A stretch of DNA of 27,448 nucleotides from contig JAOTWK010000010.1 in NCBI GenBank assembly GCA_029862935.1, forward strand, positions 1 through 27,448, in the 5' to 3' direction. The position numbers and the translations under genes were made by a program. Numbering within the stretch: the first letter of the stretch is position 1; each line of letters starts with the position of its first letter. The DNA is from Gemmatimonadota bacterium. Lineage in GTDB: Bacteria; Gemmatimonadota; Gemmatimonadetes; Gemmatimonadales; GWC2-71-9. The notes under the pieces were generated by a model. The model had not been told where the DNA came from, ran no database searches, and saw nothing but the letters and a program-made list of their open reading frames with translations. Positions 8,550-15,521 of the stretch are shown one piece after another.

Positions 8550-8812
8550 AGCTAATATGGCGGCGGCAGAAGCGGCAGGGATACGGCAGAGGCAGAACGG
8601 CAGCGGAAGAAGCGGCGGGCGGCAGGACGACTGCAGGGGCAGAAGGGGCAGGAGGGGCAGAACGGCGGCGGCAGAACACTTCGGAAGTAGAACGGTCAAC
8701 GGGACAGCTGGTAGCTGAAGGGTGAAGGCTAAACAGCTTCGAAGCGGCAGGGCGGCAGGTGAGCGGCAGCGGTGCAGCTGAAGGCTGATGGCTGACAGCC
8801 TGTCAGCTGCTA
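8550..8812. repeat. Low-complexity GGCAGA/CGGCAG tract with GGCTGA-type repeats upstream of ppc
   Basis: The gap 8543-8809 between ppc and the minus-strand lipoprotein holds no convincing gene. Bases about 8558-8695 are an imperfect array of GGCAGAA, CGGCAG and GGGGCAG units. On the ppc coding strand this reads as CTGCC-rich pyrimidine sequence. Bases about 8705-8807 hold GGTAGCTGAAGGGTGAAGGCT and GGCTGATGGCTGA units like those at 5850-5875. It ends in the inverted repeat GCTGACAGCCTGTCAGC at 8791-8807, just after the stop of the lipoprotein gene; this could be a weak terminator for that gene. Confidence 0.6.
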
Positions 8813-9391
8813 CCAGGCCACCGCGTATCCCGAGAAGTGGTGGACGTTGGCCACGACGAAGTGGCCTTCCAATGACACCTCCGAATCGAGCCGCACCCAT
8901 GGGTAGTCCGGTTCCGGCCGATACAGCAGATTGAGGTCGGCAACATCTCGCGGCCTTCCCTCCCCGCCATCGTCGAGAGCGACAAACTCATACCAGAACT
9001 TGAGCCGCATCGGCTCGTCGGCCGCAAATACCAGCCCGTGTGGCGCGAACTCAACCTGGAACTTCTCTCGGGCAAGCTCCACCGAAATCGAGAGAGAATC
9101 CCCTTTGGCGAGCAGCGTCCCGTCGGGGCGTGCGATCTGCGCTTTCTGGGGAATGATCAGGCTCATGTAAGGGTGGAGTGTGTCCCCAGCCTCCACGTAG
9201 TGAACGAGAAAACTCGTCTGCCGTCCCTGGACGGCCCAGAAGCTCGCTGAATACGTCTCGAGCGCAGGGGCAGACGCATCCTGCACAGCGATATCGTGCC
9301 CCTGGCCTTCGGGCACGTCCAGCGCGTCAGTGCACGCCGCGAAGACGAGCCCGACCGCGACCATAAGCGTGACGCGCCGCGGTGTCACCAT
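8810..9391 (-). CDS. Lipoprotein with ZU5-like C-terminal domain (HFSGYAVAW family, member 1)
   Basis: The 193-residue exported protein has a lipoprotein signal with Cys20 (LVFAACTD). The +2 residue is Thr, not Asp, so outer-membrane sorting is plausible under the E. coli rule. The body shares with four neighbours the order SFWAVQG, a strand ending HYVE, LIIPQ, GDSLSISV, FAPHGLVF, a Tyr-rich strand, and the terminal HHFSGYAVAW. That order resembles ZU5-type beta domains (IP...PSGLxF...HFSxYAV), judged from memory. ATG 9391 is preceded on the minus strand by GGAAGGAG at normal spacing and gives a proper signal peptide; an in-frame start further upstream at 9508 would bury it. A sigma-54-type promoter lies about 80 bases upstream. 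It is transcribed divergently from the AAA+/TPR/lipoprotein operon. Function is unknown. Confidence 0.85.
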   Translation of the reverse strand: MVTPRRVTLMVAVGLVFAACTDALDVPEGQGHDIAVQDASAPALETYSASFWAVQGRQTSFLVHYVEAGDTLHPYMSLIIPQKAQIARPDGTLLAKGDSLSISVELAREKFQVEFAPHGLVFAADEPMRLKFWYEFVALDDGGEGRPRDVADLNLLYRPEPDYPWVRLDSEVSLEGHFVVANVHHFSGYAVAW

Positions 9392-9471
9392 CCACACACT
9401 CCTTCCCGAGTCAGAGGCGTCTGAGTCGATCGCGCCCGGATATACCTGAATCCTTTGTAGGGTCGAGTTTC

Positions 9472-9487
9472 CGCAACCGTCGTGCCG
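9472..9487 (-). promoter_or_regulatory. Candidate sigma-54 promoter P1 (for minus-strand lipoprotein)
   Basis: On the minus strand the sequence is CGGCACGACGGTTGCG, which keeps GGCACG-N4-TTGC of the consensus TGGCACG-N4-TTGCW. Exactly 10 bases separate the invariant GG (9486-9485) from GC (9474-9473). Transcription would begin near 9461, giving a leader of about 70 bases before ATG 9391. The match is seen; use by sigma-54 is inferred. Confidence 0.7.
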
Positions 9488-9583
9488 CCGCCAGTCAAGC
9501 CCTGCCATCGGCTCAACTGATTGTCGTGAATGGTGTTACGGAATGGTCCGACGGGCCCATGGGTCTGAGGATGCGGTTCCGGC

Positions 9584-9599
9584 GTTCCCGATTCGTAAC
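9584..9599 (+). promoter_or_regulatory. Candidate activator-binding palindrome, site 1
   Basis: GTTCCCGATTCGTAAC differs from the consensus GTTCCGAATTCGTAAC at only two positions. Its edge is 96 bases upstream of the P1 -24 box, a normal distance for an NtrC-type enhancer. Confidence 0.6.
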
Positions 9600-9623
9600 G
9601 GGCACTGAAACCGACGCCCCCGA

Positions 9624-9646
9624 GGCCCCCAAGGCGCCCTGGGGCC
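9624..9646. repeat. GC-rich inverted repeat between activator sites
   Basis: GGCCCC at 9624-9629 pairs with GGGGCC at 9641-9646, and the inner AAGG can pair in part with CCCT. It lies between activator sites 1 and 2 in untranscribed spacer according to the promoter model. It may be a bend or a transcription block between the divergent units. No T-run follows. Confidence 0.4.
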
Positions 9647-9683
9647 ACGAGGTGGTGAGGTCCTGAGGGTTCGCTCCATCCCC

Positions 9684-9699
9684 CTTCCGAATCCGCAAC
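9684..9699 (+). promoter_or_regulatory. Candidate activator-binding palindrome, degenerate site 2
   Basis: CTTCCGAATCCGCAAC matches the consensus GTTCCGAATTCGTAAC at 13 of 16 positions. It starts 31 bases before site 3, close to three helical turns, so two dimers would sit on the same face of the DNA. Confidence 0.45.
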
Positions 9700-9714
9700 C
9701 GAGTTACATCGCCC

Positions 9715-9730
9715 GTTCCGTTATCGTAAC
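9715..9730 (+). promoter_or_regulatory. Candidate activator-binding palindrome, site 3
   Basis: GTTCCGTTATCGTAAC matches the consensus GTTCCGAATTCGTAAC at both arms, GTTCCG and TCGTAAC. It ends 98 bases before the P2 -24 box. Confidence 0.6.
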
Positions 9731-9828
9731 CAGCGCCAACCCAAAGGCGACGCTTGATATCGGTTGTTGCCACTCTAAGTCGTTTTTTCTAAACACTTTA
9801 CGCGCGTTCATCCGCCCAGTGTGTCCGA

Positions 9829-9844
9829 TGGCACAACCGCTGCT
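9829..9844 (+). promoter_or_regulatory. Candidate sigma-54 promoter P2 (AAA+/TPR/lipoprotein operon)
   Basis: TGGCACAACCGCTGCT matches TGGCAC and TGCW of the sigma-54 consensus, with GG (9830-9831) and GC (9842-9843) exactly 10 bases apart. The start site would be near 9855 and the leader about 85 bases before ATG 9941. That promoter position also rules out translation from an in-frame start at 9821, because that start would lie upstream of the transcript. Confidence 0.7.
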
Positions 9845-9940
9845 CTAGGGGTCCCCACACTTCAGTCCCGCGCGGCGCCTTTCGAGATCCTGACCGCGAA
9901 CGATCCGCGCGGGTGTGGCTTCCATCGGGAGAGAACACTG

Positions 9941-11164
9941 ATGGTGGAAACGCAGGGCAAACAAACCGCGCCGAAAGTTGTCGTTGTCCAGCTGTCCGAG
10001 GCTTTTGGCGACGTGTGGGGGTGGGTGGCGGATGAGTTGGGTGATAGCGCCGTGGTCGTCCAGTCTCACAACGGCATGCCGCCGGTGTCCGACGTGGCCA
10101 TCGTGCTGCTGTCGGCCGGGGCGGCCGAGCGCGATGCCCTCGAGTGGCTCGAGTCTCACAACCTGCCGACCGGCGTTCCGGCGATTGTGGTTGGGATCGA
10201 CTACGGACGGCGACTGCCTGCACAGGCCGTCAAGGCCGGTGCGGCGGATTACTTCGCGCTGCCGGACGACCTGCCGCTCGTGCGGAGTGCTATTACCGCG
10301 GCGGTCGACCGGTGTCGCGGTGCCAACGGCCGGCGTCGCGCAGGTGATCCGCCCGCCGAACCGTTTGCGGGTGTGATAACTGAAAGCGACGCCATGCAGC
10401 AGGCGCTCGAGCGCGCGGTGTGGCTGATCAAGTATGCGAACGTTCCGGCAACCCTGGTAGGGGAGCCGGGCACCGGAAAAGGACTCATTGCGCGCGCGGT
10501 GCACGACGCCAGCGAGCGTCGACAGTCCCCGTTCGTGCCGCTGGACTGCGGGTCTGTTCCGGAAAGCGTGCATTTCGACCTCTTCGGCCAGACCGGGGAC
10601 CCGACGGGCGGCGCGACAGCGGCCCGACCAGGACTGCTGGAGGTTGCGGAGGGCGGGACGGTATTCCTGCACGACGTACACGCGATTCCCATCGAGATGC
10701 AGGCCGAGCTCGCCAGGGTACTTCGTACAAATGTGCTGCGACGGGTGGGGGGGGCGAAAGAGTACCCAATCAATGTGCGAATCATCGGAACGTGCCGTGA
10801 AGATCCAGAGCGTATGGTAGAGCGGGGGGAACTCCACCGAGACTTGTATTCCGAAATGGGTGTCGTCACCCTCCGCCTACCAGCGCTCCGCGAACGCAAC
10901 GGAGATGTGCTGTTGATCGCGCGCGCGCTCGTGGGTCGCATTGCCCAAGAACATGGGCTTCCCGAACCATCCCTGTCATCCGAAGTCGAGCGTTTCCTAC
11001 TCGACCATTCGTGGCCGGGCAATGTGCGGGAACTCAAGACGGTTCTGGTGCGTGCGCTGTTGCTCTCTCCTCCGGGAGACGTTTCGCTCTCACAACTCCG
11101 CGCCGCCGTTGATGTCATGCGGGCTGCGGGCTCTGACCAGATGATGGCGGAGGTACGCTCGTGA
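9941..11164 (+). CDS. Degenerate sigma-54-activator-like AAA+ protein with pseudo-receiver, no HTH
   Basis: The 407-residue protein has a receiver-like fold at about 11-125 and an AAA+ domain at about 142-370 related to NtrC-type activators. Walker A is kept (GEPGTGKG, 174-181), as is WPGNVREL (358-365). Much else is lost. The receiver has Ser (VLLSAG, about 55-60) where the phosphoacceptor Asp belongs. The GAFTGA loop reads GDPTGG (219-224). Walker B reads VFLHDV instead of LFLDEI. The DLYYR arginine-finger segment reads HRDLYSEM. The protein ends after the AAA+ region with no Fis-type helix-turn-helix. It may be a non-hydrolysing modulator that binds another activator rather than a transcription factor itself. 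ATG 9941 has GGGAGAG at 9927-9933. Its stop overlaps the next gene by four bases (GTGA). Confidence 0.85.
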   Translation: MVETQGKQTAPKVVVVQLSEAFGDVWGWVADELGDSAVVVQSHNGMPPVSDVAIVLLSAGAAERDALEWLESHNLPTGVPAIVVGIDYGRRLPAQAVKAGAADYFALPDDLPLVRSAITAAVDRCRGANGRRRAGDPPAEPFAGVITESDAMQQALERAVWLIKYANVPATLVGEPGTGKGLIARAVHDASERRQSPFVPLDCGSVPESVHFDLFGQTGDPTGGATAARPGLLEVAEGGTVFLHDVHAIPIEMQAELARVLRTNVLRRVGGAKEYPINVRIIGTCREDPERMVERGELHRDLYSEMGVVTLRLPALRERNGDVLLIARALVGRIAQEHGLPEPSLSSEVERFLLDHSWPGNVRELKTVLVRALLLSPPGDVSLSQLRAAVDVMRAAGSDQMMAEVRS

Positions 11165-12093
11165 CACCGGCCATCCGTGCTGAACGAGCAGCGGCTCAGT
11201 CGGCCAGCGTTCTTCGCTCGTCGCTCGCGCCGGTGCGTGAGATCCGCCGTCTCGTTGAGGACGGCCGCGACCACGAGGTGGTCGAACTTCTCCGGCGCCG
11301 TCCGTATGAGGAATTGCGAACGAGTCCCGAATTGGCCGTGCTGTTTGCCAGCGCCTTGGTGGGGCAGGGACGGCTGTATGACGCGCATCAGCTGTCGGCC
11401 GTGGCACTGACAGCGTCCCGCGCGCTGGGAGACGACCGCGGCGAGACGCTTGCGACGATGCTCTGTGGCGATATCGCGCTCGCGCGTGGCAATCTGGACG
11501 GCGCGTCCAGCTGCTTCAGCCAGGCGCGCGCTTTGGCCGCGAAACAGCAGCACGCTGTCCTCGCCGGCGAATGCTCGGAGCGTGTCGGGCAGCTTGCGCT
11601 GCGCCGCGACGATCCGGCGACCGCTGTCGGCGCCTTCGCGGCCGCGATCGCCACCTACGAGAGTGCAGGGGCGGAGCGGGAAGCGCTCGAGTGCCAGCTC
11701 GAGCTCGTTAGAGCCTATTGTGCGCTGGCGCGGTTCGAGGAGGCCTTGGGTACGGCCGATCGTGCAGTTGACGCCGCCCGTGACTTGGGCGACCCGGTCC
11801 TTCACGCCGAGACGGTGGCCGCTCGGGCCGAGGTTCGGCTGACCGCGCGTGACCCGGCGGTTGCCCTGAGCGAAGCCGTACAGGCCGCCGCGATGTATCG
11901 GTCGCTCGACGAATTCGCCAAAGAGGCTGATGCGTTGCGCCTGGCGAAACGCGCGCAGGCAGCGATGGACCCGCCTCGAACACGCGCCCGGACCGGCGAT
12001 CAGCCCGTACCGTCCGCGCAGCTCACACACGAGAAACAGAAAGAAGCTGTCCAGGCCTCCAGACCCGAACTCATAGGAAGATGTCATGTCTAA
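11161..12093 (+). CDS. TPR repeat protein 1 of the lipoprotein operon
   Basis: The 310-residue protein has no signal peptide and is probably cytoplasmic. It is built of helical TPR-like repeats from about residue 25 to 270, such as ALVGQGRLYDAHQLSAVAL, GDIALARGNLDGASSCFSQA and AYCALARFEEALGTADRAVD. Its opening block (EIRRLVEDGRDHEVVELLRR...SPELAVLFASAL) is shared with the two other TPR proteins in this operon, which marks them as paralogues. TPRs bind other proteins. The GTG start at 11161 overlaps the AAA+ stop, and its own stop overlaps the next ATG by eight bases, so translation is coupled along the operon. A role as a partner of the AAA+ protein or activator is inference. The last 40 residues are polar and look disordered. 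Confidence 0.82.
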   Translation: MTPAIRAERAAAQSASVLRSSLAPVREIRRLVEDGRDHEVVELLRRRPYEELRTSPELAVLFASALVGQGRLYDAHQLSAVALTASRALGDDRGETLATMLCGDIALARGNLDGASSCFSQARALAAKQQHAVLAGECSERVGQLALRRDDPATAVGAFAAAIATYESAGAEREALECQLELVRAYCALARFEEALGTADRAVDAARDLGDPVLHAETVAARAEVRLTARDPAVALSEAVQAAAMYRSLDEFAKEADALRLAKRAQAAMDPPRTRARTGDQPVPSAQLTHEKQKEAVQASRPELIGRCHV

Positions 12094-12808
12094 GAGACTC
12101 ACAGCGCTCGGCCTGTTGACCGTCGCCGGCGTGTTCGCCTGTTCCGACAGTGCGGCTCCACCGCTCGATACGGCTGACACGGAGTCGGTGGTGACGCAGA
12201 GCCGCGTCTTCCGCCCACTTTCGTGGATGCCCATGGACGCGCCCCTCAAGTTCAGCGTGGTGCGCGACGTGCCTGAGGGTGATTGGCGTCTGGACTACGA
12301 CGTGCTCGCTTCGCCATCCGCTGGCGCGCCACCGCTCGACGACTATCGAGTGAGTTTCTGGGCCCTCGTGGATGAGGCTCGTAGTGTGCAGATCAACTGG
12401 CTCGAGAAGTCCGCCTCAGGCGTCATCGAGCATCCGTACCTCAGGTTCGTGGTGCCGGCCGGTTCCCTCGACGAGGATCCGTACGGCCATGACTACGAGC
12501 ATGGCGACTCGGTGCTGATCACGGTGACCGTCGACCCGCAGGCCATGGTGGCGCATTTGGAACCCTCGGGTCTCACGTTCGACAACGACGACCCGGCGGA
12601 GCTCCAGTATTGGTACACCGGCGCGGGTGGGGACTTGAACGGTGACGGTGCAGTGAACAAAGAGGATGCCTACATCGAACAGTCGCTGCTCGATCTGTGG
12701 ACCACTCAGAAGAGTGGGTGGGCGCCGCTCTGGGCCACGCAGTCGTTGTCGGAGGATTGGTTCAAAGCCGGCATCGAGCACTTCTCGGGGTTTGCCATCG
12801 CCTACTGA
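12086..12808 (+). CDS. Lipoprotein with ZU5-like domain and dockerin-like calcium loop (member 2)
   Basis: The 240-residue lipoprotein has Cys19 in VFACSD. It shares the family frame: DYRVSFWALV, SVQINWLE, YLRFVVPAGSL, GDSVLITVTVD, LEPSGLTF, QYWYTGA, and the end EHFSGFAIAY. Between the Tyr strand and the C-terminal strand sits DLNGDGAVNKED at residues 183-194. This has the D-x-N-x-D-G...D spacing of an EF-hand/dockerin type I calcium loop. Only one loop is present, unlike true dockerins, which have two, so calcium may stabilise the fold rather than mediate docking. AGGAAG at 12075-12080 precedes the ATG. Member 3, directly downstream, is the closest relative. Function is unknown. Confidence 0.85.
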   Translation: MSKRLTALGLLTVAGVFACSDSAAPPLDTADTESVVTQSRVFRPLSWMPMDAPLKFSVVRDVPEGDWRLDYDVLASPSAGAPPLDDYRVSFWALVDEARSVQINWLEKSASGVIEHPYLRFVVPAGSLDEDPYGHDYEHGDSVLITVTVDPQAMVAHLEPSGLTFDNDDPAELQYWYTGAGGDLNGDGAVNKEDAYIEQSLLDLWTTQKSGWAPLWATQSLSEDWFKAGIEHFSGFAIAY

Positions 12809-12892
12809 CGGGCACAGTAAGCCTGAATCGGGAAGCACGAACCGGCACGTCTGCGTGCGTGCCCTGGCGCTGAACTGAGAAAGGTGAAGAAG

Positions 12893-13696
12893 ATGACGAA
12901 GCGATTCGTTGCGGTAGCACTGTTGACTGGTGGGCTTGCCCTCGCCTGCTCAGACGGTGCCGGTCCGCCGACCGAACTCGCGGACGGCGAATCGTTGGCC
13001 GTCCAGTCGACACGGCGCTCGGTGATCCCGGCTGGGGAGTTCAACCCGTTGGGGTGGCGGGCGAACGAGCAATCGCGGGAATTCAGCGGGTTCGCTATGA
13101 CATCGGATGGTGAGATTCTCAAGGCTCCAGGTATGGGATGGTCCCTGGATGATGGGATTCTCCTGTCCGGTACGATGCCGATCGAGACGTTCCAGGTGAG
13201 CTTCTGGGCGGTCAAAGGCCAGACGCGCTCGGTCCAGATCAACTATCTGGACAGCGCGTGTGAATCCGGCACTACCTACTACTACGACAACGGGTATCGA
13301 GAGACCGCGTTGTGTCCCTACCTGCACTTCGAGGTTCGGGATGGGTCGCTCCTCGCGCGGCCGGACGGCAGTCCGATCGCAGAGGGTGACTCCGTTTTGA
13401 TCACGGTTTCCGTCGACTCGACGCAGATCCTGGCGCACATGGCGCCATCGGGTCTGCAGTTTGACCACTCGGATCCGCCGGTGGTCGAAATGTGGTACGC
13501 GGGTGCTGACCACGACTTCAACGGTGACGGCGTCGTGGACGGCGAGGACGAGTACATCCAGAACAATCTGCTTGGACTGTTCACGCAACAGGGTTCTTTC
13601 GATCCCTGGACGATACTGAGTTCCAGGCATTCGACATCGATGGAGAAGTTCAAGGCGTTCTTGGGCCACTTCTCCGGCTTTGCGGTGGCGTACTAG
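12893..13696 (+). CDS. Lipoprotein with ZU5-like domain and dockerin-like calcium loop (member 3)
   Basis: The 267-residue lipoprotein has Cys19 in LALACSD. It is a tandem paralogue of member 2, with the shared blocks FQVSFWAVKG, SVQINYLDS, GDSVLITVSVDSTQILAHM, APSGLQFDHSDPP, MWYAGAD, and the terminal GHFSGFAVAY. The loop DFNGDGVVDGED at residues 208-219 repeats the EF-hand/dockerin spacing. It has an extra insert between the second and third strands with two cysteines (DSACESG and ETALCPY) that could form a disulfide. ATG 12893 was chosen because AAAGGTG at 12880-12886 lies six bases ahead; the GTG at 12884 overlaps that site. It is 84 bases from member 2, the largest gap in the operon. Confidence 0.85.
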   Translation: MTKRFVAVALLTGGLALACSDGAGPPTELADGESLAVQSTRRSVIPAGEFNPLGWRANEQSREFSGFAMTSDGEILKAPGMGWSLDDGILLSGTMPIETFQVSFWAVKGQTRSVQINYLDSACESGTTYYYDNGYRETALCPYLHFEVRDGSLLARPDGSPIAEGDSVLITVSVDSTQILAHMAPSGLQFDHSDPPVVEMWYAGADHDFNGDGVVDGEDEYIQNNLLGLFTQQGSFDPWTILSSRHSTSMEKFKAFLGHFSGFAVAY

Positions 13697-13698
13697 CC

Positions 13699-14745
13699 AT
13701 GCGCGAGCGCGGACTTCTCCTCCGGCTGGCTGACGCCCAAGCGCTCCTCGAGAGCGGGCAGCATGCCGCGCTCTTGGGACAGCTGAGCATGCAGCCACAA
13801 GAGGATCTCGAACGGTTCCCGGAGCTCATGGTGCTCTGTGCCATCGCGCACGCACGCCTCGGGCAGCTCACCGAGGGTGTGCGCTGGGCACAGCGTGCCT
13901 TGGATCGCGCGGTCGCCCGCGGCCATCGCGCCGTCGAGGTGCGGACGCACAACGTGTTGGGTGCCATCGCGCTCGATGGCGGAAAGATCGATGATGCGAC
14001 GCGGCACTTCATCAAGGCGATCGCCGCCGCCAAGCGCGAGGGCGACCACGGTACGGTGGGTCGCAGCGCGGGCAACCTCGGTGTGATCGCCACGATGTGC
14101 GGCGACTACGCGCGAGCGATCGGCTGGTACACGATGGCCCTGACCGCCTATCAGCGGATGGACATCCGAGACGGAACGGCCGAGGTGCTGAATAATCTCG
14201 CGATCACCTACCGCGACATGGGGGATTACGATCGTGCGCTCGTGACGGCCGACTCTGCGGTGGATGCGGCGGAGGCTGCCGGGGAGCGTCGGCTCGCCAA
14301 CCTCGCCTACGGCTGTCGCGCGGAGATCCGTCTCCTGGCGGGCGACGTCGAGCTTGCGCGACGCGAGATCGAGCAGGCCCTCGAGCGAGAACGGGTGATG
14401 GGTGACGTCGTGGGCGAGACCGAGGATCTCAGGGTTTTCGCGGGAACCGAGGCGGCCAAGGGCCGTGTCGACGAGGCGCTCGGGCTGCTACGCGACGTGA
14501 TCGAGCGTGCCAACTCGTTCCCGCGGCCGCTGCTCCTGGCGCAGGCCGAGCGCGACCTCGCGCGCATGCTGTACAACAGAGGTGAGGTGTCCGAGGCGCT
14601 CGCGGTCGCTCAATCGGCCCGCGACGGCTTCTCGACACTCGGTGTCCGCATCGAGGTCGCCAAGCTGGACGCGCTGATCGCGATGGCGCGCGTCGCGCAT
14701 CCCGGGCGTGCTGGGAGACAAACGCCGGCGACCGTGGCGGCTTGA
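13699..14745 (+). CDS. TPR repeat protein 2 of the lipoprotein operon
   Basis: The 348-residue cytoplasmic-type protein is made of TPR repeats. Clear units are AIAHARLGQLTEGVRWAQRA, NLGVIATMCGDYARAIGWYT, NNLAITYRDMGDYDRALVTA and LYNRGEVSEALAVAQSARDG. It ends in a KLDALI helix that TPR protein 3 also has. The beginning (DAQALLESGQHAALLGQL...FPELMVLCAIAHA) aligns with the opening block of TPR proteins 1 and 3. The ATG at 13699 begins two bases after the preceding stop, and no separate strong ribosome-binding site is visible, so translation probably depends on reinitiation. Each TPR gene flanks a pair of lipoprotein genes. No enzymatic domain is seen. Confidence 0.84.
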   Translation: MRERGLLLRLADAQALLESGQHAALLGQLSMQPQEDLERFPELMVLCAIAHARLGQLTEGVRWAQRALDRAVARGHRAVEVRTHNVLGAIALDGGKIDDATRHFIKAIAAAKREGDHGTVGRSAGNLGVIATMCGDYARAIGWYTMALTAYQRMDIRDGTAEVLNNLAITYRDMGDYDRALVTADSAVDAAEAAGERRLANLAYGCRAEIRLLAGDVELARREIEQALERERVMGDVVGETEDLRVFAGTEAAKGRVDEALGLLRDVIERANSFPRPLLLAQAERDLARMLYNRGEVSEALAVAQSARDGFSTLGVRIEVAKLDALIAMARVAHPGRAGRQTPATVAA

Positions 14746-14810
14746 GGATAAAGAGCGATGGAGCAGATGCGAGGACTGGACAGCTGACAACGATGAGAGG
14801 ACCACGAACG

Positions 14811-15500
14811 ATGACAATGCTTCGCCGACTTTCTATTCTCGCTGTCTTCGCGGCCGTCGCCGCGTGCAGCGACCAGACAGGCCCGCAGGTCGCTGATGAC
14901 GCCGTGTACGCAAGAGGCGGACGCTGGGCGACGCTCGACGTAGGTACGGCTGAGGACACGCTTACGAATCCGGATGTGGGCACTACCACATGCACGAGTG
15001 ACATGGACCAGCCCGACGTGCCGCCCTGCACCCTGCGACACCGGGCAGATGCCCCGCCGCTCGAGTCGTACCACCCCAGCTTCGAGATTTTGGTGGGGTT
15101 CCAGTACCACCTGAATGTGTTCTACGCGCCGGATCCGGAGACCGGGCTTCGCGAGTATTTCCTCACGGTCACGATTCCGCGTGACGCGGAGTTCTTCGAT
15201 GAGTCTGGGAACCGCATTCCCAAGGGACAGCCGGTTGTCGTCACGATGGACATCGACCCGGTGTACTTCCAGGTGGAGTTCGGTCCCCACGGGACGCTGT
15301 TCAACGGGAAGAGGCCGGGCATCGTGCGCTTCTCACTCGTGAATGCCGTGGTCGAAGGCAGCACGAGCGACCTGTCAGTTTACTACCGACCGCAGCCTAG
15401 TGAACCGGAGTGGAGCGCGCTGCCGACCACCTTTGACAGAACGGGATTTTGGATTGAGGGGCCCGTGTACCACTTCTCGGGCTACGCGGTGGCCTGGTAA
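14811..15500 (+). CDS. Lipoprotein with ZU5-like domain (HFSGYAVAW family, member 4)
   Basis: The 229-residue lipoprotein has Cys19 in AVAACSDQTGP. A linker with ARGGRW and a cysteine pair (TTTCTSD and PPCTLRH) precedes the shared domain. The domain blocks are APPLESYHPSF, YFLTVTIPRDAEF, VVVTMDIDP, FQVEFGPHGTLF, SVYYRPQ, and the end YHFSGYAVAW. There is no calcium loop, so it groups with members 1 and 5. The start is uncertain between ATG 14811, which gives the best signal peptide, and ATG 14793; GAGAGG at 14795-14800 supports 14811. The N-terminal half is nearly a copy of member 5, which indicates tandem duplication. Function is unknown. Confidence 0.83.
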   Translation: MTMLRRLSILAVFAAVAACSDQTGPQVADDAVYARGGRWATLDVGTAEDTLTNPDVGTTTCTSDMDQPDVPPCTLRHRADAPPLESYHPSFEILVGFQYHLNVFYAPDPETGLREYFLTVTIPRDAEFFDESGNRIPKGQPVVVTMDIDPVYFQVEFGPHGTLFNGKRPGIVRFSLVNAVVEGSTSDLSVYYRPQPSEPEWSALPTTFDRTGFWIEGPVYHFSGYAVAW

Positions 15501-15521
15501 CGACGACAGGAGATCTGAGCG

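Larger units (their letters stand above)
9392..9940. other. 549-base divergent control region, no gene
   Basis: No coding frame is convincing here. The region holds two outward-facing sigma-54-type promoters (9472-9487 minus, 9829-9844 plus), three GTTCCGAATTCGTAAC-like sites between them (9584, 9684, 9715), and a GC-rich hairpin at 9624-9646. An AT-richer stretch with a T6 run lies at about 9753-9805. It serves as the shared regulatory hub of the divergent lipoprotein genes. Confidence 0.75.

Noticed and set aside
8550..8700. GGCAG-type repeat tract as a CRISPR array.
   Set aside because: Units are short and irregular, with no constant spacer length and no cas genes.
10249..12249. Very long open frame (about 666 codons) on the minus strand opposite the AAA+ and TPR genes.
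   Set aside because: Its product is low-complexity Arg/Ser-rich and matches no family; it mirrors codon bias of the real genes on plus. The same holds for 15375-17387 minus and 7418-8422 plus.
12843..12858. GGCACG...GTGC between lipoprotein members 2 and 3, a possible internal sigma-54 promoter.
   Set aside because: Spacing between GG and GC is 11 bases; sigma-54 tolerates little change here.
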